Assembly: GCA_002352375.1 (NCBI GenBank)
Contig: DEIH01000056.1
Coordinates: 259-8,233, forward strand
Length of the DNA: 7,975 nucleotides
Direction of reading: 5' to 3'
Origin: Spirochaeta sp. UBA2779
GTDB taxonomy: Bacteria; Spirochaetota; Spirochaetia; DSM-2461
Shown: positions 1-6,591 of the stretch, in pieces
Numbering within the stretch: the stretch's first letter is position 1
How the letters are laid out: each line of letters starts with the position of its first letter
Notes under the pieces: generated by a model
Seen by the model: the letters and a program-made list of their open reading frames with translations, nothing else
Databases searched by the model: none
What the model was told of the DNA's origin: nothing
Position numbers and translations under genes: made by a program

Positions 1-186
1 GATTCGGTAACCATCCTCCTTCCAGAAGGGGCAGAGCGTCTGCTCAGCCGGGAAATACTCTACACTGCCTTCACCCGGGCTCGGCATAGTGTAAACCTCT
101 ATGCTGAATCCGAGACTGTTGAGGCAGCATTGGAGAGGCGGGTTGTGAGGCATTCCCGGATACGGGAGTGGGCTGCTGGGAAGTGA
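1..186 (+). CDS. recD: RecD C-terminal end (exodeoxyribonuclease V alpha subunit), 5' truncated
   Basis: Frame 1 is open from the first base to a TGA at 184-186, giving 61 residues of a C-terminus. The segment VTILLP, then LLSREILYTAFTRAR (residues about 14-28), is the conserved last helicase motif of the UvrD/RecD superfamily 1 C-terminal domain; the TRAR arginines contact ATP in this family. The tail after it, ending RRVVRHSRIREWAAGK, resembles the basic ends of RecD proteins, which finish shortly after this motif. RecD is the 5'-3' helicase of the RecBCD complex that processes double-strand breaks. A RecD2-type or other SF1 helicase is possible, because only the last domain is visible. GC is about 58%, clearly above the minus-strand genes that converge on it 51 bases away. 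Confidence 0.78.
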   Translation, partial: DSVTILLPEGAERLLSREILYTAFTRARHSVNLYAESETVEAALERRVVRHSRIREWAAGK

Positions 187-237
187 AATCTGGCTGAAAT
201 TGTGCTGGTGAAGCCTAAGATATGGAATAATGAGTCT

Positions 238-1359
238 CTATAGAAGAAAGCCCGGATCCAGCTTTGTATGTATGGATTTCCCCGAAAAAGATTTTATCTC
301 AACGCCTTCATCCCTCTTTTCTATACTCCTAACCCGTTTAAACCCATCAGGAATACGCGCCACACCCTGTATATATTTAACCGTCATCTCACTGCCTTCT
401 TTCAGATAATGGGAAGTTATAATACCTTCTTCATTTAATGAGTTTCTTTCGGCGGCTACTGAAAGACCGTCTCCCAAGTGGCTGCAGACATCTTCCACCC
501 CTATACAGACATTTCTGCCGTACCACGGTTTTTGGTGTCTCCCCTTATTTGCCATCCAGAGAACAGTTGATGGAAGAATAGCCTGGTCCTTAAGAGCGAA
601 CCAGAGATATCCCTCTTCAGGCACGGTAACTGCGGTCCAGGCAAATTCTTCACGGGGTTTATTATAAACTTGCAGAAGATCCATAAACCCCTCTCTGGCC
701 GGAAACTCTGAACAATCAGTATATTCTTTATCTTTCCAGATAGTTGGAACCATTTTTAGAGAATCAAATTTTTTAAAAGCTGCCAGACTGTAGTATTCCT
801 CATCAAAGTAGCCACCATGTCTATTGTCATCTGTATAACCAAATTTTATAGGACTTGTGCTTATATTTTTTGTTGTTCCACCAGGGAAAATTACATGATG
901 TCCTGGTGAAATGGGACCTGCGAAATCCACAATTCTGTGGCTGATATAGAGGTTATTTTCATTCTCTTTAAGAAATATTTTTTTTGTGATAGTTCCTTTT
1001 CTTACTTTCGTATCCATTTTTAAAGTTATGGAATTCTCTTCAAGATTATCTCCAAGAATCCACATACTACCAGAAGATTCTCCATGAGGCGGATGGACTT
1101 CACCACCCCATGAATTGTCTCCCCCAAAGGTAAGACAGAAAAAGTCCCCTCTGAGAGGATCAAGAACATCAGGGAGGTTACTCAAATCCAAATCTTCATC
1201 TGCCCAGGGGTTGATATAAAAAGGCTCAATGGGGTTATCGGAATCTTTCATAAAAACAACCGGAGCCATATGGCCCCCCTTTTCTGTCAGAGAAAGACGT
1301 ATCTTTTTACTGTCGAGAATCCAGCTTTTCTGACCTTTGATAATGTCTGTTTTAATCAT
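238..1359 (-). CDS. Galactose-mutarotase-like (aldose 1-epimerase fold) protein, substrate unknown
   Basis: A 373-residue protein starting at ATG 1359, with a strong GGGGAGG Shine-Dalgarno (1366-1372) six bases upstream; it ends TAG at 238. There is no signal peptide, so it is probably cytoplasmic. It has the look of the galactose mutarotase-like beta-sandwich superfamily: GGHMAPV (28-34), RGDFF (70-74), HPPHGE (89-94), GHHVIFPGG (153-161) and a GRNVCIGVED stretch (281-290). In that superfamily a glutamate in a late G-x-E-type motif acts as general base and histidines assist; here E289 and H89, H92, H154 or H155 are candidates by inference. Length is close to aldose epimerases (about 300-370). 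It is the last gene of the operon, 45 bases after the URO-D-like gene. It could interconvert anomers of the sugar brought in by the upstream transporter. Fold assignment is moderate and specific function is unknown. Confidence 0.6.
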   Translation of the reverse strand: MIKTDIIKGQKSWILDSKKIRLSLTEKGGHMAPVVFMKDSDNPIEPFYINPWADEDLDLSNLPDVLDPLRGDFFCLTFGGDNSWGGEVHPPHGESSGSMWILGDNLEENSITLKMDTKVRKGTITKKIFLKENENNLYISHRIVDFAGPISPGHHVIFPGGTTKNISTSPIKFGYTDDNRHGGYFDEEYYSLAAFKKFDSLKMVPTIWKDKEYTDCSEFPAREGFMDLLQVYNKPREEFAWTAVTVPEEGYLWFALKDQAILPSTVLWMANKGRHQKPWYGRNVCIGVEDVCSHLGDGLSVAAERNSLNEEGIITSHYLKEGSEMTVKYIQGVARIPDGFKRVRSIEKRDEGVEIKSFSGKSIHTKLDPGFLL

Positions 1360-1404
1360 AAAATTCCTCCCCTGTTATCAGATCAGTCTTGAATTTCAGG
1401 ATTA

Positions 1405-2439
1405 TTACTTGTAAACACCATATTTTTTTGCAGATTCTACAAGAGTATGCAGGAGCTCAGGGCTGGAATTTCCACTCATGCTGCATCCTGAACTTAATAT
1501 AAAGCCTGAATCAGGCATCATAAAGTCAATAAGCTCTCTGCAGGCAGTATCAACTTCATCGCTGGTACCGTTACAGAGCATTTCTGTATCCAGATTACCG
1601 AGAATTGTGGTCTTCCCCATAGTAGCCTTTCTAAGGCTTTTAATATCTGTGAGGTGATCAACCTCAAACAAGGTTGCTCCAGTTTCCGGCCATATATCGT
1701 GAATGGCATCTGTATTCCCACAGATATGAATTGAATAGGGGATTCCAATACCCTTCTCAATTTGTTCAACGGCTCTTTTTTCATAATCAAAAGAATACTG
1801 TTTATAATAATCAGGACCTATCAGAGATGGACCGCAGTATGCATCTCCGCAGGTTACCATATCGGCTCCGGCTTCCTTCAGAACAGTGGCAAACCTTACG
1901 TGGAGGTTTAGACTGTATTCAAGAAGTTTATGAACCTGTTCCAGGTTGGTATTTAATGCCAGTTCCATTGAGAGTTTATCCATTCCGTAAAGTAGTGCCG
2001 CCAGGGAAAAAGCACCCTGGTCGGCTCTGCTGATAATAAATAGAGAATTTCCATACTCTTTTTTAAGGATTTTAGTCGCCTTGATCCATGCATGCATTCT
2101 GCCATCTTTGTAGATATCAACAGTCTTAAGCTTATCCACATCATCAAGATTTTCTAATGCATGTCCAATTATTGCAGGTGGGTCCGTTTCCCGGTATACA
2201 GCCTCACTACCCGCTGCTTCTGCCAGAATAGCCGCATCGGGACCAAGCATGATACCATCAAAATTATACTTCTTCTGAGCCTTAATCAGAGCATCTGCCA
2301 GCATTTCACCATTGTGAGATCCCTCAATAAAACTATACCCGGCCTCCTGCATGGCCATATCATTATTCTGTGGAATTACAGGAACTCTATCCGGTTTTTC
2401 CCAGTTTACTGCTGCTGCACATCTTTCAAAACAGTTCAT
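1405..2439 (-). CDS. Uroporphyrinogen decarboxylase (URO-D) superfamily protein, MtaA/CmuA-like putative methyltransferase
   Basis: A 344-residue soluble protein with the URO-D TIM-barrel pattern. It begins F-x-x-x-x-x-W-x-x-PDRVPV (4-21), has GADMVTCGDAYCGPSLIGP (191-209), HICGNT (238-243), ILGNLDT (279-285) and a C-terminal ILSSGCSMSGNSSPE (314-328). H238, C240 and C319 form the His-x-Cys...Cys zinc pattern of methylcobamide:thiol methyltransferases such as MtaA/MtbA and CmuA. The N-terminal RQAGRY motif of true HemE is absent, so haem synthesis is unlikely. Known relatives move methyl groups from a corrinoid protein to a thiol, but no corrinoid protein gene lies in this window. The ATG at 2439 has GGAGG (2447-2451) seven bases upstream, and the gene overlaps the YedE C-half by 14 bases, implying coupled translation. 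Family call firm; methyl transfer is inference. Confidence 0.85.
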   Translation of the reverse strand: MNCFERCAAAVNWEKPDRVPVIPQNNDMAMQEAGYSFIEGSHNGEMLADALIKAQKKYNFDGIMLGPDAAILAEAAGSEAVYRETDPPAIIGHALENLDDVDKLKTVDIYKDGRMHAWIKATKILKKEYGNSLFIISRADQGAFSLAALLYGMDKLSMELALNTNLEQVHKLLEYSLNLHVRFATVLKEAGADMVTCGDAYCGPSLIGPDYYKQYSFDYEKRAVEQIEKGIGIPYSIHICGNTDAIHDIWPETGATLFEVDHLTDIKSLRKATMGKTTILGNLDTEMLCNGTSDEVDTACRELIDFMMPDSGFILSSGCSMSGNSSPELLHTLVESAKKYGVYK

Positions 2440-2980
2440 TGATTATCCTCCGTAAAAATAATTCATATATGATTGCCATAGAAAAAAATCCCAAAAGATA
2501 GTAAAGAGCATCCCCGTTACCCTGGGTAAACAGGACATGCTGCCTCAAAGTACAACCCCCGGCCCATACTGAAACCAGACCTATTAGAAATCCGCCGATT
2601 ATAGATATCCAAAAAAAAGAGGTAATTGGGAAATCTCCTCCGGTAAATAATAAATTAAATTCATATGAAAGCAGTTCCTTTGTGTGTTCAGCATTTTCAG
2701 TTTCTGCTATTGGTCTATTCGATTCTTCAGAAGAGATGGTACTGGTAATTTCATCAACAGTTGTCTGAGGGATTCCATCGTCAATCAACCCTGTTCCATA
2801 CATAATGGATGTCAGCAACCAGATTGTTGCTAAAAAGGAAAAGAATCCAAAGAGCAGTTCTTTATCTCTTACAAGAATAAAATCCCTGAAACCGGCAATA
2901 AAACACATTCTGGATCTCTGAGCCAGAAAACCTATTGCAAACGACATCAGGGTAAGTCCTAGAGTTGCAATTATATTCAT
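2426..2980 (-). CDS. YeeE/YedE-family sulfur/selenium transporter, C-terminal half
   Basis: A 184-residue membrane protein from ATG 2980 to TGA 2426. Its family signatures are GFLAQRSRMCFIAGFRDF (17-34) and AGGCTLRQHVL (140-150), which carry cysteines C26 and C143 of the kind that relay thiosulfate in YeeE/TsuA. Hydrophobic segments lie at about 3-20, 43-61, 119-139 and 158-176. The loop at about 73-105 is acidic, Ser/Thr-rich and probably soluble. Met 2980 forms an ATGA overlap with the stop of the N-terminal half. An in-frame ATG at 2995 would add five residues (MDSRQ). Neither has a strong Shine-Dalgarno, so translational coupling is likely. It is probably one half of a transporter whose other half is the preceding gene, and the neighbouring desulfurase and DUF3343 genes point to S or Se substrates. 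The substrate itself is not shown. Confidence 0.82.
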   Translation of the reverse strand: MNIIATLGLTLMSFAIGFLAQRSRMCFIAGFRDFILVRDKELLFGFFSFLATIWLLTSIMYGTGLIDDGIPQTTVDEITSTISSEESNRPIAETENAEHTKELLSYEFNLLFTGGDFPITSFFWISIIGGFLIGLVSVWAGGCTLRQHVLFTQGNGDALYYLLGFFSMAIIYELFLRRIINELF

Positions 2981-3468
2981 CTGCCGACTATCCATTTAAA
3001 CCGGATAAGATAGGAAGCCGCCACTATACCCATAACCATTCCAGTTACCGCTACTATTCCATAAACCTCTCCAAACCCTGCCCTTATTATCAGGCGGGTC
3101 GGACACCCGAAGATAATTATACCTATGAGCATAATTAAAGAACCTGAAAGGAAAGATTGAACTGGTCTTTCAGCATTTATCTTCCTTCTTTCGCCAAATA
3201 TTGCTGCCGCAGTGAAGGCTCCTGCAATTACAGCCGGAGAAGTAAGAAGAAGGATTTTACGGGAAACAAATGTCTGAGGGAGATATAATCCGGAAAACCA
3301 GTTAATTATTCCATTAATCAGGTCATGAGTATGGCAGGAGAGACAAAAGCTGTAGGAAACCGGAACTTTCACCGGTAAAAACATTACCGGTATAACTACA
3401 ATAACTCCTGCTATAATACCAAAAAGCCAGGGTTTTAAATAGTGCGTTTTTACTCGGCCTCTTTCCAT
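2977..3468 (-). CDS. YeeE/YedE-family sulfur/selenium transporter, N-terminal half with a CxxCH motif
   Basis: A 163-residue membrane protein with hydrophobic segments near 13-32, 72-93, 105-121 and 134-154. The motif IIFGCPTRLIIRAGFGEVYG (118-137) is typical of YeeE/YedE proteins and of the selenium-associated YedE group, with C122 a likely pore cysteine. A CLSCH sequence at 42-46 follows the first membrane segment; it has the spacing of a haem c site but could equally be a family cysteine pair for S/Se handling. The ATG at 3468 has a good AGGAGAAGGA Shine-Dalgarno (3471-3480). It starts 26 bases after the DUF3343 stop and its own TGA overlaps the C-half start. One-protein YedE members are about twice this length, so this and the next gene together make one full transporter. 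Both halves are intact, with starts and motifs, so this is not a decayed gene. Confidence 0.8.
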   Translation of the reverse strand: MERGRVKTHYLKPWLFGIIAGVIVVIPVMFLPVKVPVSYSFCLSCHTHDLINGIINWFSGLYLPQTFVSRKILLLTSPAVIAGAFTAAAIFGERRKINAERPVQSFLSGSLIMLIGIIIFGCPTRLIIRAGFGEVYGIVAVTGMVMGIVAASYLIRFKWIVGR

Positions 3469-3494
3469 TATCCTTCTCCTCTAATCCTTTTCCC

Positions 3495-3767
3495 TCAAGC
3501 AGGATAGAAAACAATTTGCTCAAAATTCACCTTTTTTTCATTAAATATAGTTTCAACCACATCTTTATCCTTATATTCGAATCGCAATGCAGTACCGCAG
3601 TTGGGACTGATTTCTCTTGGTCCGGGAATCAGCTTTACTGGAAGACCCTCCAGGGAAAGAAGTTTTTCACCTTTAAGAGCGTGATGAGCTCCAAAAAACG
3701 TTACGACTCCATCCAGTCCGACTAATGAGTTGATTTTTAATGAAGGTTTTCTTCCAGACAATTTCAT
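3495..3767 (-). CDS. DUF3343 family protein, putative Se/S carrier
   Basis: A 90-residue soluble protein. The DUF3343 pattern is visible as VVTFFGAHHALKGEKLL (21-37), then KLIPGPREISPNCGTALRF (45-63), with the conserved cysteine C57 in the S-P-N-C-G motif. This family has been proposed to carry sulfur or selenium as a persulfide/perselenide and is often found beside a class V cysteine desulfurase and YedE, as here. The N-terminus has about 18 residues before the usual domain start, with no better internal start codon. The ATG at 3767 has AGGAA (3774-3778) six bases upstream, and its first bases overlap the TGA of the desulfurase gene (ATGA), so the two are probably made together. Family call is good; the carrier role is a proposal from context. 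Confidence 0.8.
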   Translation of the reverse strand: MKLSGRKPSLKINSLVGLDGVVTFFGAHHALKGEKLLSLEGLPVKLIPGPREISPNCGTALRFEYKDKDVVETIFNEKKVNFEQIVFYPA

Positions 3768-4939
3768 TTACTGTTCCTGGAAATGGAATTTATTTTTTTC
3801 ACTGCAGCAGCCGCTTTAATAATTTCTCTCTCACTATTTGCCCATCCCCAGCTGAAACGTACAGTCCCGTGAGGAAAACTACCCAGAGTCCTGTGAGCAA
3901 GAGGAGCACAGTGCAAACCGATTCTGGTTTGTACTCCATACCTCTCTTCCAGTAATGTACCAACCAGGGAAGAATCCATACCTTCAATGTTTATGGAAAG
4001 TACAGCTGTGTGATTCACACTCGATTTCATCCCATACAGCTTAATCCCTGAAACATCGGAAAGTTCATTCAGGAATATGTCCAGAAGTTTTTTATCATGT
4101 TTGTATATTGATTCAACTCCATGTGTTAACAGATACCTGCAGCCTTCGGCCAGTCCTGCTATTCCAATAATATTAGGAGTTCCACTTTCAAATTTATCAG
4201 GCATAAAATCCGGCTGCTCTACAGAATCAGAAAGACTCCCGGTTCCTCCGGCAATAACGGGATAAAGAGTGTCCTTATTTTTTACATAGAGAATCCCTGT
4301 CCCCTGAGGTCCAAGGAGCCCTTTATGTCCCGCACAGGCAAAATAATCAATACTTAAAGAGCTTATATTTATAGGCAGTAAGCCGGCAGATTGTGCCCCG
4401 TCCACAAGAAGGGGAATGCTTTTCTCTGCACATAGGGTTCCAATTGATTCGATATCATTCACTGTACCGCAAACATTAGATGCATGAGTAACAACAACAA
4501 GTTTTGTATTTTCCCTAATTGCACTTCTTATTTTTTCCGGGGAAACCTGCCCAAATTCATCCCCATCTATCAGTGTAACTTCAAGCCCTTTATTTTTAAG
4601 AGAATTTACAGGCCGAAGTACACTGTTATGCTCCATTGTTGTTGCTACAATATGCGAGGATGAAATATCAGCATCAGAATGGAAGATCCCCTTTATTACT
4701 GTGTTCAAGGCTGTGGTAGCATTAGAGGTAAAGATTAAACCGGAATCATCGGAGACACCGAGAAGTCCGGCAGCAGCAGATCTTGCATTTAGAATAATTC
4801 GTCCGGCTTCAATTGCTCGGCGATGGCCCGATCTGCCGGAACTACCGCCAATTTTATGGAAATAATTATTCATGGCCTTAATTACAGATTCTGGTTTGGG
4901 CCAGGAAGTCGCTGCATTATCAAGGTAAATTTCTTTCAT
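3764..4939 (-). CDS. Class V aminotransferase-fold cysteine desulfurase / selenocysteine lyase
   Basis: A 391-residue PLP enzyme counted from ATG 4939. It opens YLDNAATSWPKP, and has TTMEHNSVLRP with H104, THASNVCG with N155, VDGAQS with D180 and Q183, the PLP lysine in CAGHKGLLGPQGTG (K206) and the catalytic cysteine in RIGLHCAPLAHRTLG (C344), then VRFSWGW with R361. The reaction expected is removal of S (or Se) from cysteine (or selenocysteine) as an enzyme-bound persulfide plus alanine. The pattern fits the subgroup often found next to DUF3343 and YedE genes rather than housekeeping IscS/SufS, and no Fe-S assembly genes are adjacent. It starts 2 bases after the 219-residue gene and overlaps the DUF3343 start by 4. 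The longest frame begins at a TTG (4945), but that codon lies on the ribosome-binding site. S versus Se preference cannot be read from sequence. Confidence 0.9.
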   Translation of the reverse strand: MKEIYLDNAATSWPKPESVIKAMNNYFHKIGGSSGRSGHRRAIEAGRIILNARSAAAGLLGVSDDSGLIFTSNATTALNTVIKGIFHSDADISSSHIVATTMEHNSVLRPVNSLKNKGLEVTLIDGDEFGQVSPEKIRSAIRENTKLVVVTHASNVCGTVNDIESIGTLCAEKSIPLLVDGAQSAGLLPINISSLSIDYFACAGHKGLLGPQGTGILYVKNKDTLYPVIAGGTGSLSDSVEQPDFMPDKFESGTPNIIGIAGLAEGCRYLLTHGVESIYKHDKKLLDIFLNELSDVSGIKLYGMKSSVNHTAVLSINIEGMDSSLVGTLLEERYGVQTRIGLHCAPLAHRTLGSFPHGTVRFSWGWANSEREIIKAAAAVKKINSISRNSK

Positions 4940-4941
4940 TA

Positions 4942-5601
4942 TCAACCTACGGAATCTTTACTTTTAAGATATTTAATCAGTTTTTTTTCTGAGAAATTAA
5001 GCCATGTAAGGTAGTAATTTTCTTTTGCATTTTTGGTACCATCAAGAATTATTTTATATTCTTCTCCGGTTTTTATTACTAACAGATCCTTCTCCCATCG
5101 ATAGACGGCACAGGATGCTAAAAAATCACCCCTGGTTTTAACAGGAACAATCTCTTCATATTCGGGATAGTCTATTAAGCTGTTCCAGGGCAGCGCTACA
5201 ACACTATTTTTCAACACCGATGAATCTATATTACTCAGGGAAAAATATATTCCCCTGGGTCCCATTTCCCCTATGGACCTGGCAATAAATTCTTCTTTGG
5301 AGACTAACCCAAAGTATTTGTCAGGCGTCGCTATAACACTCTCTCTGTAAGGGGCCGGTCTGTCAGAATCAACCCAATCGGGTTCTATAACCAGATTATA
5401 TGCCTCTGCATACCGACCTTCATCAATAAGCATATAAAAGCGCCGGACTGTTAATTCCGGATTTTTAGCCTTTGGAATTAAGGCATCTGACGGTGGTGTA
5501 TAAACAAGTTCTGTAATTACAAGGGGAACTGAAAATGAGAACCGGAGTACAGCTCCGGCAATAATTACTGCAAAGAACAGCAACCCGGTCTTAGTTCTCA
5601 T
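4942..5601 (-). CDS. Membrane-anchored protein of unknown function
   Basis: A 219-residue protein that I do not recognise. Residues about 6-19 are hydrophobic after MRTKT, forming an uncleaved anchor or signal peptide; there is no lipobox. The rest is polar and would face the outside. The piece NPELTVRRFYMLIDEGRYAEAYNLV (47-71) resembles the opening helix of small NTF2-like/SnoaL-like accessory domains, which is only a hint. There is one cysteine (C164), so a redox pair is unlikely. The ATG at 5601 has GAGGG (5611-5615) nine bases upstream. It lies 21 bases after the permease and 2 bases before the desulfurase, at the junction between transporter and S/Se modules. It could be an envelope accessory to either. 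Function unknown; the gene itself is well supported. Confidence 0.75.
   Translation of the reverse strand: MRTKTGLLFFAVIIAGAVLRFSFSVPLVITELVYTPPSDALIPKAKNPELTVRRFYMLIDEGRYAEAYNLVIEPDWVDSDRPAPYRESVIATPDKYFGLVSKEEFIARSIGEMGPRGIYFSLSNIDSSVLKNSVVALPWNSLIDYPEYEEIVPVKTRGDFLASCAVYRWEKDLLVIKTGEEYKIILDGTKNAKENYYLTWLNFSEKKLIKYLKSKDSVG
4943..4950 (-). promoter_or_regulatory. Ribosome-binding site deciding the cysteine desulfurase start
   Basis: On the minus strand this reads GTAGGTTG. Its AGG (4946-4948) sits six bases before the ATG at 4939, normal spacing. The alternative in-frame TTG at 4945 directly follows the AGG and would have no usable Shine-Dalgarno. ATG 4939 also gives the family-typical opening MKEIYLDNAATS. 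The site overlaps the stop codon of the preceding gene (4942-4944), so translation of the two is probably coupled. Confidence 0.6.
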
Positions 5602-5622
5602 CTATTATTTCCCTCAAGCTTT

Positions 5623-6591
5623 TTACCTGGACCTTTTATATTCATCAAGGGCAACTGAAATGATAATAATAATTCCTGTAGTTATCTGTTCCCACATGAT
5701 ATTAAAACCAAGCATTCCCATACCATTCTGAAGGACTCCAAGAATCAGTACACCGATGAAGGCTCCAAGAAGAGATCCCCGGCCTCCGGCCAGGCTAACA
5801 CCGCCGAGTACTGTTGCAGCAACTACTTTGAATTCAAAACCTATTCCTGCAAGATGATTGGCAGATCCAAGTCTGGAAGCCAGAATTGTAGCTGCCAAAG
5901 CGGATAGAATAGAACTCAGGACGAAGGATAGAAATTTAATTCTAGCCGGATTAATCCCTATGTACTCAGCTACTTCAGAATTTCCACCAACTGCATAGAT
6001 ATTTCTTCCATGGCGGGTGTTTTTCAGAAGATAACCGAAGAAAAGGAGTACTGCCGCCATTATTATTGCTGAATATGGAATTATTCGAAAAAGTTTGGCA
6101 TTTCCGAGAAGGAAGAAGGCCTCCTTTCCGGATGTTTCATTAATCGCTGTATTACCGGTTATGACATATACAAGTCCCCTTAGAATATAGTACATACCCA
6201 GAGTGGCGATTAGGGAATTAATCTTTAGTTTCGTTACCAGAAATCCATTAACACACCCAATCACTCCTCCAAGAATCAGTGTAACTAACATTGCAATTGG
6301 TAAACTTGTAGTTAAATTCAAGGTCCAAATAAAGGGTAGTGCAATAAAGGCCTGAAGAGATCCTATAGATACATCCACCTCACCCGTCAATACGACAAGA
6401 ACCATACCAGTACTGGCAATAGCGGCCATGGAAACCTGTCCCAGAATGTTAGACAAATTTCTAACTGTTAAAAAATATTCTGTTGTAAAACTCAGAAATA
6501 CCATTATCCCCGCAAGTATTGCAAATAACGCAAACTCATTTACCGATGTTATTTTTTTTAAATTCATAGAGAATGTATTATTATTTTTCAC
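5623..6591 (-). CDS. Sugar-type ABC transporter permease (RbsC/AraH family)
   Basis: A 322-residue, strongly hydrophobic protein with about eight or more membrane segments. Family marks are VVLTGEVDVSIGSLQA (66-81), the cytoplasmic coupling stretch NTRHGRNIYAVGGNSEVAEY (191-210) followed by IGIN, and VVAATVLGGVSLAGGRGSLLG (256-276). These define the branched-chain amino acid/monosaccharide permease superfamily and, with an RbsA-type partner, the carbohydrate (CUT2) branch. Length matches RbsC (about 320). It would dimerise in the inner membrane and pair with the tandem ATPase encoded just upstream, overlapping by 11 bases. The start is a GTG at 6591 backed by a strong Shine-Dalgarno; an internal ATG at 6567 is less likely. 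The substrate cannot be told from the permease. No binding protein gene is in the window, and it would be expected upstream of the ATPase. Confidence 0.93.
   Translation of the reverse strand: MKNNNTFSMNLKKITSVNEFALFAILAGIMVFLSFTTEYFLTVRNLSNILGQVSMAAIASTGMVLVVLTGEVDVSIGSLQAFIALPFIWTLNLTTSLPIAMLVTLILGGVIGCVNGFLVTKLKINSLIATLGMYYILRGLVYVITGNTAINETSGKEAFFLLGNAKLFRIIPYSAIIMAAVLLFFGYLLKNTRHGRNIYAVGGNSEVAEYIGINPARIKFLSFVLSSILSALAATILASRLGSANHLAGIGFEFKVVAATVLGGVSLAGGRGSLLGAFIGVLILGVLQNGMGMLGFNIMWEQITTGIIIIISVALDEYKRSR

Noticed and set aside
1360..1404. A promoter or terminator in the 45-base gap before the mutarotase-like gene
   Set aside because: No properly spaced -35/-10 pair and no stable hairpin with a T-run; only the Shine-Dalgarno is clear.
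1518..2442. Open frames on both strands at 1518-1790, 1674-2033, 1953-2147 and 2161-2442
   Set aside because: They lie inside or almost wholly inside the URO-D-like gene in other frames, have no recognisable domains and read as chance translations of it.
2977..2995. The two YedE genes as one gene broken by a frameshift
   Set aside because: Each half has an intact frame and its own half of the family motifs, and they join by an ATGA overlap like the other junctions in this operon.
3495..3497. TGA of the DUF3343 gene as a selenocysteine codon, given the selenium context
   Set aside because: Read-through gives only eight more residues before TAA, runs through the next gene's Shine-Dalgarno region and adds no family sequence. 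Other TGA stops in the operon are likewise ordinary ends.
3323..4265. Open frames at 3323-3523, 3516-3725, 3740-3955, 3799-3987 and 4077-4265
   Set aside because: All overlap the YedE, DUF3343 or desulfurase genes, which have full family motifs; no supporting start signals or protein features were seen.
4943..4945. TTG as the start of the cysteine desulfurase
   Set aside because: The TTG abuts the AGG of the ribosome-binding site; the ATG six bases further on has correct spacing and the usual family N-terminus.
978..6559. Eight-base A/T runs (for example 978-985, 4981-4988, 6552-6559) as phase-variation tracts
   Set aside because: They encode ordinary Lys/Phe codons in AT-rich genes, are short and lie in genes that are intact here; nothing else suggests switching.
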